From Candidatus Freyarchaeota archaeon (GTDB taxonomy: Archaea; Asgardarchaeota; Jordiarchaeia; Jordiarchaeales; Jordiarchaeaceae), in contig JAUQZE010000046.1 of the NCBI GenBank assembly GCA_030587365.1, positions 62,001 through 126,000 on the forward strand: DNA of 64,000 nt, in the 5' to 3' direction. Below the pieces are notes generated by a model. It was not told the origin of the DNA. It made no database searches and was given only the letters and a program-made list of their open reading frames with translations. The translations under genes were made by a program, and so were the position numbers. Shown here in pieces: positions 54,088 through 62,115 of this stretch; positions within the stretch are counted from its first letter, which is position 1; the number at the start of each line of letters is the position of its first letter.

Positions 54088-54780
54088 TTGTCAAAAAAAA
54101 GTATACGTGTCTTTGCTGCTGGGGGTGTCGCTCCTCCTATTCAGAAAGCAGGTAAACAGTTTCAAGAAAAATACGGGGTTGAGGTCGATTTCACAATTGG
54201 GAAGGCTGAGAAGCTCATCTCGGAAATAAAGGAAAATAAAATAGGTGATGTTCTGTCATGCGGCGCCGAATATGTTCTGGATAATGCAGAGCAATTAGGT
54301 ATAATCCTCAAAGAAAGCAGGAAAAGTGTCGGGAACAGGAAATCCGTTATCCTTCTGCAAAAAGGAAACCCTAAGAAAATCCAATCTTTAAAAGACTTGG
54401 CTAAAGATGGCATAAGAATCGGAATATCTACGAGCGGTTGTCTAGTGGGTGTGTGGGACGATGTTTGCAGCAAGGCTGGATTAACGGATCAGATTAGAAA
54501 AAATATTACTGACTTCGCAGATGGTTGCGGAGCCGTTATGGCTCTGATTAATCAGAAAAAGGTGGACGCTATCTTTGGATGGAACGTCTTTAAAAATATT
54601 TGGCCCGGACCATCAGAGATGTTGGAAATCCCAAAGGAAATTCAGGTCCAACGAAGCACGGGAGTAGCTACAATAAGTTACTCAAAAGAAGTGAAACTCG
54701 CCAGCAAATTCATCGACTTTCTTACATCAAAGGAAGTGAAAGGAATCTACGCAGAATATGGTTGGATCCACAATCTGTAA
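54088..54780 (+). CDS. Cytoplasmic ModA/WtpA-like substrate-binding protein
   Basis: 230 residues from TTG after an AGAGG site. It begins KKSIRVFAAGGVAPPIQKAGKQFQEKYGVEVDF and has VLSCGAEYVLDNAEQLG, GNPKKIQSLKDLAKDGIRIGISTSGCLVGVWDDV, all typical of type II oxyanion-binding proteins. There is no signal peptide or lipobox, so it should stay in the cytoplasm and might buffer or sense molybdate/tungstate or be a one-component sensor relative. Alone, with motif copy 1 upstream. Confidence 0.82.
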   Translation: MSKKSIRVFAAGGVAPPIQKAGKQFQEKYGVEVDFTIGKAEKLISEIKENKIGDVLSCGAEYVLDNAEQLGIILKESRKSVGNRKSVILLQKGNPKKIQSLKDLAKDGIRIGISTSGCLVGVWDDVCSKAGLTDQIRKNITDFADGCGAVMALINQKKVDAIFGWNVFKNIWPGPSEMLEIPKEIQVQRSTGVATISYSKEVKLASKFIDFLTSKEVKGIYAEYGWIHNL

Positions 54781-54842
54781 AGAGGGGAATGTCTAAATCT
54801 TATTCTGTGCTAAATTAAAAAAATCGAAGAAGAGATCTCAGA

Positions 54843-55304
54843 CTAGTGTCTTCTTCCTCTTCCTCTATCACTTCTATATGGTCTGGACCCGTATCCGGGG
54901 CCCTGACCACCATATCTGGGTCTGAATCTTCTTTCCTGCTCGTAAACCTTGTTTGAGAGATTATTTTCCGTATTTACATCCATCTCTTCGCTATCCTCAA
55001 CTTCCTCAAGACTATCATATCTACCGATATTCAATCTCAAAGAGCCCTTGAAAACAGTCGTGTAACCGTTGTTAAGCTGATAAACGTGACCCGTTTCAAC
55101 CTTGTCTATATCCTCGTTCCACAGAGTTAATAGAATGCTTCTCGAACTATCACCCACCAGAGCTTCGGTAACCCTCAGGGTTTCGCCAGTCTTTCTTGAT
55201 ACAATCTCTCTTTCGTCATTGAGCGACTCGACTTTGAATTTTACATTTATGCTTTTAAGATCAGGTCTCAAATTCTCTACAATAACATCTTGTTGTTCGC
55301 TCAT
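54843..55304 (-). CDS. OB-fold single-strand nucleic-acid-binding protein with RG-rich tail
   Basis: 153 residues. Residues 10-110 form an OB fold (INVKFKVESLNDEREIVSRK, VTEALVGDSSRSILLTLWNEDIDKVETGHVYQLNNGYTTVFKGSLRLNIGR), matching the simple archaeal/SOSS-B-type SSB. An acidic linker and a flexible Arg-Gly-Tyr tail (RYGGQGPGYGSRPYRSDRG) follow, as in crenarchaeal SSB. Probably binds ssDNA or RNA during repair and replication. Monocistronic. Confidence 0.9.
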   Translation of the reverse strand: MSEQQDVIVENLRPDLKSINVKFKVESLNDEREIVSRKTGETLRVTEALVGDSSRSILLTLWNEDIDKVETGHVYQLNNGYTTVFKGSLRLNIGRYDSLEEVEDSEEMDVNTENNLSNKVYEQERRFRPRYGGQGPGYGSRPYRSDRGRGRRH

Positions 55305-55377
55305 TTCGACTCCTCTTTCTATGCAAACTTTCGATAGAAAAAAAGCTTAGAGGCTGAACCCAGCCTTAATCATTTTT

Positions 55378-55713
55378 CTATACATAGTACTTGAATTTTT
55401 TGGGCTTTTTGGATTGGTGTTTAGTCATATTAGAGGGGGCGGATCCCCCAAGAAGCAGGGTTAGCAGCCAGGTTAGTACGGTGCTGACTGCGAAGGCCTC
55501 GTAGCTGCTCGGTGCGGCGGTCTCAGCTCCCGGTTTTGGGGGAGGTTGAAGGAGGAGGCTGTGGAGGTAGGCTAGGTAGAGGAGTGTGGATGCGAGGAGG
55601 AGGAGCCAGCGTAGGGGGAGGTGTGCTGCTACGATTTTAGATACTTTTTTAACCGTCTGAGTCCTCGAGAACTTCGGGGATGCTGCTCTCATCTTGTTCA
55701 TTGTTTTATTCAT
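55378..55713 (-). CDS. Small two-helix membrane protein, uncertain
   Basis: 111 residues with two strong hydrophobic helices (LPLRWLLLLASTLLYLAYLHSLLL and FAVSTVLTWLLTLLLGG), a Pro-rich linker (QPPPKPGAETAAPSS) and basic ends. The region is more GC-rich than neighbours, which supports coding. No family. It lies between the OB-fold and MFS genes and could be a small accessory membrane protein. Confidence 0.55.
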   Translation of the reverse strand: MNKTMNKMRAASPKFSRTQTVKKVSKIVAAHLPLRWLLLLASTLLYLAYLHSLLLQPPPKPGAETAAPSSYEAFAVSTVLTWLLTLLLGGSAPSNMTKHQSKKPKKFKYYV

Positions 55714-55750
55714 AAATTTAAAAAGAGTAAAATCCCCAAATAGAACTAAG

Positions 55751-55786
55751 TTTCCGAAGTACTATTAAACCATAAAACATTAAAGC
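55751..55786 (+). promoter_or_regulatory. Shared upstream motif, copy 2
   Basis: TTTCCGAAGTACTA and ACCATAA as at 54003, here about 75 bases upstream of the MFS gene and before its TATA-like TTTTTAAATTAAA. Confidence 0.6.
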
Positions 55787-55850
55787 ATGAATGCTTACAG
55801 TTTCGCTCTCCAGCCTATGGAATATTTTTAAATTAAAATAAGTTCAAAAG

Positions 55851-57047
55851 ATGAGTATCAAAATGAGAACCAGCCGCTTACGGAACACAAAAACTGGGAA
55901 GAAAACGGTTACCGAGCAAAAAGAAGCCGAGGGCTCTATGTTCAAGCCTAATGCCATAATGTTTTTTGCTAATGTTGCCACAGCCACTAGTTTTATCATT
56001 ATTCCTCTGTTTGCTAAGGATTTGGGAGCTTCAGACACCCTGCTTGGTATTATCGGTTCTGGGTTTGGGCTAGCTCTGCTCGTCTCCTCATATATTTTCG
56101 GCTGGGCTGCCGATGTCACCGGGAGAAGGGTTCTCTTACTGGTTGGCTTGTTAAGTTCTGCGGTGATGTTCTCTGTGCAGTTTTTGGTTCCCAATGAGAC
56201 TGTTCTGGGTATAACTTGGTCTTTAGCGGGTTTCTGTTCGGGAATTTATCCTCAAGCCTTGATAGCTTACGGCTATGAACTGAGGAAAAAAGTGGGTAAA
56301 TTTGTATCCTACGGTTCCCTGGGCTGGGGTTTGGGTAACCTTATGGCGGGAATTCTTGCTATCTACTGGGAAGTATTCCTCTTCGCCGGTTTGTTCTTCT
56401 TCTTAGGATTTATAGTTGCGCTCAGAATGCCGATTACCGATGTTAAACTCAATGTACCCAAGTTTCCAAAACATGTAATTAAGAGAAACATATCCATTTA
56501 CATAGCATTCTTCATGAGACACACAGGCGCTTACGCTACCTGGATTATTTTCCCCCTCTTCCTAACACAGCTGGGTGCAAACGGGTTATGGATAGGAATA
56601 CTATACGCAATAAATTCCTTCGGTCAATTCTTCATAATGAGACCCTTAGATAGGTTCAGAAGCACCTCCTTAGTTATCTGGGGGCTTTCATTCTCTGCAC
56701 TGACCTTCGCTTTATACTTCTTCGCACAAAACTTTTGGCAGACAATTCCCATGCAGCTAGTTCTAGCCCTCTCATGGTCGCTGCTATATATTGGCTCTCT
56801 AAAATTCGTAGCCGAAAGCGGAATCGAGAGAGGAACATCGGTAGGCTTACTCAATCTCACCCTGAGCCTTTCAACCGTTGTGGGACCACTAATCGGAGGA
56901 GTCATCAGCCAAATATGGGGATACAGATACACGATGCTCTTCGCTCTAGCCATGGTACTCGTTGGTTTAGCGTTTTTCACACTCTACTTACGATACAGCA
57001 AAAACCACACTCAAGAATCAAAAAATAAAAATAATGAAAAATTGTAA
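55851..57047 (+). CDS. Major facilitator superfamily transporter
   Basis: 398 residues with about twelve predicted membrane helices. The MFS loop 2-3 signature appears as GWAADVTGRRVLLL. The basic N-terminal 28 residues are cytoplasmic. The substrate is not deducible; the general form fits small organic-acid or drug exporters. It shares an upstream motif with the tungstate-binding-like gene at 54088. Confidence 0.92.
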   Translation: MSIKMRTSRLRNTKTGKKTVTEQKEAEGSMFKPNAIMFFANVATATSFIIIPLFAKDLGASDTLLGIIGSGFGLALLVSSYIFGWAADVTGRRVLLLVGLLSSAVMFSVQFLVPNETVLGITWSLAGFCSGIYPQALIAYGYELRKKVGKFVSYGSLGWGLGNLMAGILAIYWEVFLFAGLFFFLGFIVALRMPITDVKLNVPKFPKHVIKRNISIYIAFFMRHTGAYATWIIFPLFLTQLGANGLWIGILYAINSFGQFFIMRPLDRFRSTSLVIWGLSFSALTFALYFFAQNFWQTIPMQLVLALSWSLLYIGSLKFVAESGIERGTSVGLLNLTLSLSTVVGPLIGGVISQIWGYRYTMLFALAMVLVGLAFFTLYLRYSKNHTQESKNKNNEKL

Positions 57048-57072
57048 AAGTCCTTTTTTTGAAAACTTATTT

Positions 57073-57528
57073 TCAAATCTTGGTCGAAATACTTTTTCCG
57101 AACTCTTCAGCTTTGGCAAGTTCACCTTCAACAAGTGGACCCTTCATAATTCCCTTAGCTTCCGCTCCAAAACCCGGAGCCACCAGTTTTAGGCCAGGGA
57201 TTTTTTCCCGAATCTGTTTCTCCATTTTTTGAACAGCTCTAGGATCACCTTTCACATGTGTGTCGAAAACAGCGCCTGCCTTTCCCTTCAAATTAAGCTT
57301 TTCTAACTTTTTCAAGAAATTCTTGATGTCTCCAACCGGTCCTCCCGCGTGATTGGCGGAGCCAATAATTAACGCATCGTAGTCTAAAGCTTCTTCTGGT
57401 TTAGTGATCTTAACGTCCTTGACCACAGCCTCTACCTTTTTCGTTGCGTTAATACCCTTGGCTATTGCTTCTGCCACTGCTTTGGTGTTTCCCGTCTTGC
57501 TCCAATAAACTATCAATGCTTTTGGCAT
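57073..57528 (-). CDS. Flavodoxin, tandem copy 1
   Basis: Electron-carrying FMN protein. ALIVYWSKTGNTKAVAEAIAKG is the phosphate-binding loop (S-K-T-G-N-T). LIIGSANHAGGPVGDIKNFLKKL covers a flavin-contact loop and GAVFDTHVKGDPRAVQKME the other. I start at ATG 57528 with GAGGGAG upstream. It is about 85% identical to the copy at 57765; changes fall mainly in the loops. Confidence 0.93.
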   Translation of the reverse strand: MPKALIVYWSKTGNTKAVAEAIAKGINATKKVEAVVKDVKITKPEEALDYDALIIGSANHAGGPVGDIKNFLKKLEKLNLKGKAGAVFDTHVKGDPRAVQKMEKQIREKIPGLKLVAPGFGAEAKGIMKGPLVEGELAKAEEFGKSISTKI

Positions 57529-57764
57529 GATATCAAACACTCCCTCAATAATTTTCTGATACTATTAACCCAATTTTGTAATTATCCGCTCCTTAAATCA
57601 GAAGATTAAATATATTTTATTATTTACAGGTAATATGAAATATTAATATTTATTCGTTGGCAGTGACCATCTAAACAATCAAAATCATCCAAAAAATATA
57701 TTATAGGAACTTCTTTTTAGAAACAGCTCATCACGATTTATTCACGTAACCGTGTTACATATTT

Positions 57765-58219
57765 TCAAATCTTGGTCGAAATGCTTTTTCCGAACTCCTC
57801 AGCTTTGGCAAGTTCTCCTTCAACAAGTGGACCCTTCAAAAAACCCTCAATCTTCGCTGCTAAACCCGGAGCCACCAGTTTTAGCCCTGGAATTTTTTCC
57901 CGTATCTGTTTCTCCATTTTTTGAACAGCCTTAAGGTCATTTCTCGCGTGTGTGTCGAAAACTGCGCCTGTTTTTCCTTTTAAATCAAGCTTTTCCAATT
58001 TTTTCAAGAAATTCTTGATGTCTCCAACCGGTCCTCCCCCTTGATTTGGGGAACCAATAATTAACGTATCGTAGTCCAAAGCCTCTTCGGGTTTAATTTC
58101 CTTGACATTCCTGACTACTACCTCTACCTTTTTCGCTGCCTTTATCCCTTTGGCTATTGCTTCTGCTACTGCTTTGGTGTTTCCGAATTTGCTCCAATAA
58201 ACGATTAACACTCTCGACA
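57765..58219 (-). CDS. Flavodoxin, tandem copy 2
   Basis: Paralog of the neighbour: VLIVYWSKFGNTKAVAEAIAKG, LIIGSPNQGGGPVGDIKNFLKKL, GAVFDTHARNDLKAV. The usual Thr/Ser after the first Lys is Phe here (SKFGNT), which may alter FMN binding. TTG 58219 (MSRVLIVYW) is the most sensible start; the frame is open further upstream, but that part has no family match. Divergent from the FAD oxidoreductase across cassette copy 3. Confidence 0.9.
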
Positions 58220-58278
58220 AAGTAACAACACTTCTCCCATAATCTTTTTCTATCTTCTTATATCGTTCACACTCTTCA

Positions 58279-58346
58279 GTGCTATATTTGGCTCTAGTAC
58301 TATATGAATCCGTATATACAGTAAATTCAATGAATTTAAATATAAG
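58279..58346 (+). promoter_or_regulatory. Promoter/operator cassette, copy 3
   Basis: GTGCTATATTTGGCTCTAGT, ACTATATGAATC, an extra few bases, then GTAAATTCAATGAATTTAAA with TATA box. It lies between the second flavodoxin and the phytoene-desaturase-like gene, 38 kb away from copies 1 and 2. The start codon at 58389 is again about 45 bases after the TATA box. Confidence 0.78.
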
Positions 58347-58388
58347 ATAATAAAACATATTTGTGGCGTTCAAAATGGTGGGGCAGAG

Positions 58389-59894
58389 ATGACGGAAAAA
58401 TATGATGTAATAGTCATAGGGAGCGGCTTAGGAGGTCTTTCCTCCGCTGCTCTGCTTGCTAAGAATGACCTGAGTGTTCTTCTACTCGAAAAAAGGGAAC
58501 TACCTGGTGGTTGCGCCACAGGTTTTATCAGGGGGCGCTTCGAATTTGATGCGTCTCTTCATGCGCTGCCCGGTATGGACATTGATGGAACGCCCGATAA
58601 TCCTTATCCCTATCTTGAAGAACTCGGCTTGACAAAGAAGTTGGAATTCAAAAGGTTATCCAACGTTTATCAAAGCGTTTTTCCAGACTTTGAAATCACC
58701 CTGCCAGTAGGTAGAGAAAATATTGAAGGCGTACTATTAGATAACTTTCCCAAAGAACGCGAGGGAATAACCAAAATTTTTGACAGAATTTTCGCAACCT
58801 ACGAAACTATCAAAAAATTCAGAAAAAAAGACCCCAGTGTTACCCAGGAAGATTTTAAAAAAAATGTCTTGGGATATATGGGTAAAACATGGGGGGAAAT
58901 ATTGTATCCCGAAGTTAAGGATCCCAGAGTGAGAGCAATAATCTCTCAGCTTTGGATATATGGTTTCGGCCTACCACCCAAGAAGATGGACTACCTCACT
59001 TTTGCAAATGGGACCGCCCACATTTACCAATATGGATGGAATCAGATAAAGGGGAAATGCCCCGCCTTAGTGAACGCCTTTGTTGAGCTGATCACAGAAT
59101 ATGGGGGAGAAGTTCGCTTCCAATGTGAGGCTAAGAAGATTCTTACCGAGGGAGATAAGGTAAAAGGAGTTTTGACCAAAAACGATGAACAAATAACATC
59201 AGATTTCGTGATTTCAAACTCTAATCCGATAACTATGACACTGGATTTAATTGGAGCGGATAAAGTACCAGAATCCTACTTCGCCAAACTAAGGTCAAAC
59301 GAAGTGGGTATTTCTCTACTTGGAGTTTATTTGGGACTGGATGTTCCATACTCTAAACTTGGAATAGACGAGTTTGAAATATTTCAAAACGACCATTATG
59401 ACACCGATAAGATTTACGACAAGTCTTTTACACTGGAAGAACCAGAGATGCAGTTTATCACCACATACAACCTCGCCTACCCCGATTATTCTCCCCCCGG
59501 AACATCAGTAATCGTCCTGAGCGCACCGAGTTATGCAGACCCCTGGTACGCCTTATCGCCACAAAAATATGTTGAAACCAAGAACAGGCTCGCGGATAAG
59601 CTTATTACAAAAGTAGAAAAGATAGCGCCAGGACTCAGGGAACACATAGAGGTAGTAGAATTCTACACACCATTAACCATAATGAGGTATACCGGAAACC
59701 ATGGAGGAACCTTTGGTGGATTCAGCTACTCCCCAGCCGGAAGCCCACCCTTAAGACTTCCTCCAGAAGGACCAATAAAAGGACTCTACCTAGCCAATGC
59801 TTGGAGCCAGCCGGGATGTGGCTACATGAACTGCATACTATCTGGTAAGAATGCGGCTGGGATGATAATTGCGAAAAAGAAAGGAGGTAGTTAA
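58389..59894 (+). CDS. Phytoene-desaturase/carotene-isomerase-like FAD oxidoreductase
   Basis: 501 residues. VIVIGSGLGGLSSAALLAKNDLSVLLLEKRELPGGCATGF is the FAD-binding fold with the GG doublet. The remainder follows CrtI/CRTISO-type enzymes (FDASLHALPGM, GLPPKKMDYLTF, and the late APxGxxLANAWSQPGCGYMNCILSGK). Members act on isoprenoids or as redox partners of hydrophobic molecules. The ATG overlaps the promoter area of cassette 3. The next gene begins two bases after its stop, so it is likely a paired reductase. Confidence 0.9.
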   Translation: MTEKYDVIVIGSGLGGLSSAALLAKNDLSVLLLEKRELPGGCATGFIRGRFEFDASLHALPGMDIDGTPDNPYPYLEELGLTKKLEFKRLSNVYQSVFPDFEITLPVGRENIEGVLLDNFPKEREGITKIFDRIFATYETIKKFRKKDPSVTQEDFKKNVLGYMGKTWGEILYPEVKDPRVRAIISQLWIYGFGLPPKKMDYLTFANGTAHIYQYGWNQIKGKCPALVNAFVELITEYGGEVRFQCEAKKILTEGDKVKGVLTKNDEQITSDFVISNSNPITMTLDLIGADKVPESYFAKLRSNEVGISLLGVYLGLDVPYSKLGIDEFEIFQNDHYDTDKIYDKSFTLEEPEMQFITTYNLAYPDYSPPGTSVIVLSAPSYADPWYALSPQKYVETKNRLADKLITKVEKIAPGLREHIEVVEFYTPLTIMRYTGNHGGTFGGFSYSPAGSPPLRLPPEGPIKGLYLANAWSQPGCGYMNCILSGKNAAGMIIAKKKGGS

Positions 59895-59896
59895 AA

Positions 59897-60997
59897 TTGT
59901 CTGTGTCACAACAGCCGAGGGATTATACTAAGGAACCAGACTTTGTGAAGAAAATTGTGGAAAGTTTACACCCCGAAAGAATGTATCTGAAAGTAAAAGA
60001 AATAATTGAAGAGACGCCGAGCACGAAAACCTTTAGGATGATACCAACCAAAGGTAAGTTACCGCCTTTTAGAGCCGGCCAGTATGTGAACCTATTTGTG
60101 AATATAGATGGTGTGCTCACCAGCAGACCCTACAGCATATCCTCATCCCCCACCCAGACCGAACACATTGACCTCACGGTGCGCCGAAAGAAGGGCGGCT
60201 TCGTATCCAACTATCTCTTGGACAAGGTCAAGGTGGGCGACGAGTTCGAAACCACAGGACCCATGGGACAGTTCTACTACGAGCCTCTCACCGATGGAAA
60301 AAATCTGGTATTTCTCGCTGGAGGAAGTGGAATAACTCCCTTCATGAGCATCATCAGAGAAGTGGTGGACCGAAAACTTGACCTAAACATCTGGCTGATT
60401 TACGGCAGCCGTGTACCCGAAGACGTAATCTTCAACAAGGAGTTAGAAAAAATAGCAAAAAAGCACAAAAACATACATTTCAGCGTGGTAATATCAGAGC
60501 CCCCAGAGGGTTACTCGGGAGTATGCGGCTTCTTGGATAAGGGAATCATCCTAAGCCAAATAGGCAAATCTGAAGGTAAAACATTCTACATGTGCGGACC
60601 GCAGGCAATGTACATCTTCTGCGATTCTGAATTATCGAGTCTAAAACTTCCCAGAAGAAAATTCAAGCGTGAGTCTTACGGACCTCCTGACGATGTGACC
60701 ATGGAGCCGGGCTGGCCTTCGGGTCTCTCAGTGGATAAGGAGTTCACTGTGGAAGTGATTGGCAAAAAGACCTTTATGGCGCAAGCAGGTGAACCCCTAA
60801 TAAACTCGCTGGAAAGGGAGGGCTTAGTTATTCCCGCGGTTTGCCGCTCCGGAGTCTGCACAACCTGTCGCACCAAGCTGGTTTCGGGAAAGGTTTTCAT
60901 GCCAAGCACAGTAACACTGCTGGAGGCTGACCGCAAATTCGGATACATTCATCCGTGCATGGCCTACCCAATCTCGGATATAAAAATTCGAATCTAA
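59897..60997 (+). CDS. FNR-type ferredoxin reductase with C-terminal [2Fe-2S] domain
   Basis: 366 residues from TTG 59897, with a GGAGGT site. FAD-binding SRPYSISSSPT, NAD-binding FLAGGSGITPFMSII and FYMCGPQAMY; the C-terminal plant-type [2Fe-2S] domain has C-x4-C-x2-C (CRSGVCTTC) with the fourth Cys in HPCMAYP. The order is like that of HCP reductase or phenol-hydroxylase reductases. Spacing of two bases to the FAD oxidoreductase indicates cotranslation, so it probably supplies electrons from NAD(P)H to it or to the twin flavodoxins. Confidence 0.92.
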   Translation: MSVSQQPRDYTKEPDFVKKIVESLHPERMYLKVKEIIEETPSTKTFRMIPTKGKLPPFRAGQYVNLFVNIDGVLTSRPYSISSSPTQTEHIDLTVRRKKGGFVSNYLLDKVKVGDEFETTGPMGQFYYEPLTDGKNLVFLAGGSGITPFMSIIREVVDRKLDLNIWLIYGSRVPEDVIFNKELEKIAKKHKNIHFSVVISEPPEGYSGVCGFLDKGIILSQIGKSEGKTFYMCGPQAMYIFCDSELSSLKLPRRKFKRESYGPPDDVTMEPGWPSGLSVDKEFTVEVIGKKTFMAQAGEPLINSLEREGLVIPAVCRSGVCTTCRTKLVSGKVFMPSTVTLLEADRKFGYIHPCMAYPISDIKIRI

Positions 60998-61192
60998 CAA
61001 TCTCTACAACCATTCTTCTTTTTAACCATTAATTTGTAAGCGCATCTCATCTGTAGATTCCCATTTTTCACTAGATGCTCCACTCTTTTTTGGAACATTT
61101 TTATGCTTCGGGAATATTTTTACGCGTTCTATCCTGTTTTACCTTTTCATTATTCCTTAAGGTTTATATGTAAAAGGTGTTTTTGTAGTACT

Positions 61193-61882
61193 ATGGATCT
61201 CAGGGAAGAATTCTTGGAACTTTTGAAGAAGGACAAAGATTTCAGGTACACTGTCCTAGGCTACCTGGGACTAGATGAAATAGCCCGGAGAATGGACGCC
61301 CACGAATCAACACAAACCAAGATCTGGGAGGAGATTAAGGAACTCAGAGAAGGGCAAGGTAAGATCTGGGAGGAGATTAAGGGTATCAAGGAGGATATTA
61401 GGAGGATCGATGAGGAGATTAAGGAGCTCAGGAAAGATTTTGAGGAAATGTTGGGTAGGATTAAGTCGTTGGAGAAGGGTCAAGTGGATATTAGGTCTGA
61501 GGTTTTTGTGGGTTTTGATTCTATGAGAAGGTTCGCTGGGGTCAGTTTAGAGGAGTTTGTGAAAAATTGGATGAGTGGTTCTCTTAGGGAACGGGGAATT
61601 CTTCCTGCTGGGGTCAGTCTAGAGAGGACTGTAGTAGATGGAGAAGAGATAAATCTTTTCAGTAAAGACCCCCTGATAGTTGGAGAAGTTACTGCTTACG
61701 CTGAGAGTGTCGAGGAAATATCCAAGCTCTTAAGGAAGGCTGAAGCTGCAAAGAAGAAATACAAAAAGGAACCCCGATACCTATTTCTACGTGTTTTGAC
61801 AGCACCAACCAGCGTAGCTAAAGAGATGAAAAAAATTGCAAAAGCGAAAAACATAGACCTCGTAATAGGAAGGGAATCCTAG
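61193..61882 (+). CDS. Coiled-coil protein with PD-(D/E)XK-like C-terminus (DUF3782-like)
   Basis: 229 residues from ATG 61193. A short N-terminal helix (MDLREEFLELLKKDKDFRYTVLGYLG), then a charged coiled coil with repeats (IWEEIKELREG, IWEEIKGIKED), then a nuclease-like core: VVDGEEINLFSKDPLIVGEVTAYAESVEEI, with the D-x-x-x / E-V-T pattern and a late Lys-rich helix. Common in thermophilic and uncultured archaea and assumed to be restriction- or repair-related. Promoter TTTATATGTAA lies just upstream. Confidence 0.8.
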   Translation: MDLREEFLELLKKDKDFRYTVLGYLGLDEIARRMDAHESTQTKIWEEIKELREGQGKIWEEIKGIKEDIRRIDEEIKELRKDFEEMLGRIKSLEKGQVDIRSEVFVGFDSMRRFAGVSLEEFVKNWMSGSLRERGILPAGVSLERTVVDGEEINLFSKDPLIVGEVTAYAESVEEISKLLRKAEAAKKKYKKEPRYLFLRVLTAPTSVAKEMKKIAKAKNIDLVIGRES

Positions 61883-62100
61883 TTCGCATTGCAAAAAAAG
61901 AAGAAATCCAATATTTTCGAATCCAGATAATTATCTCCCGTCATTCACTAAATATAACTTGGTTTTGCCAATATTTCTTTCAAGTTTCCTTTTTACATCG
62001 AACTCTTTTTTAATTCTTTTTGCCTCTTATTTTGTGAGTGTTTAGTTCTCTTTTAGGATATAAGAAATAAAGGTGCTTGGCTCCTTTAAATGTTTAAAAT

Positions 62101-62108
62101 GGTGGTGG
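62101..62108 (+). promoter_or_regulatory. Ribosome binding site GGTGGTGG for RuBisCO
   Basis: GGTGGTGG lies seven bases before TTG 62116 and fits the archaeal anti-SD; it selects that TTG as start. Confidence 0.6.
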
Positions 62109-62115
62109 CACTGTT

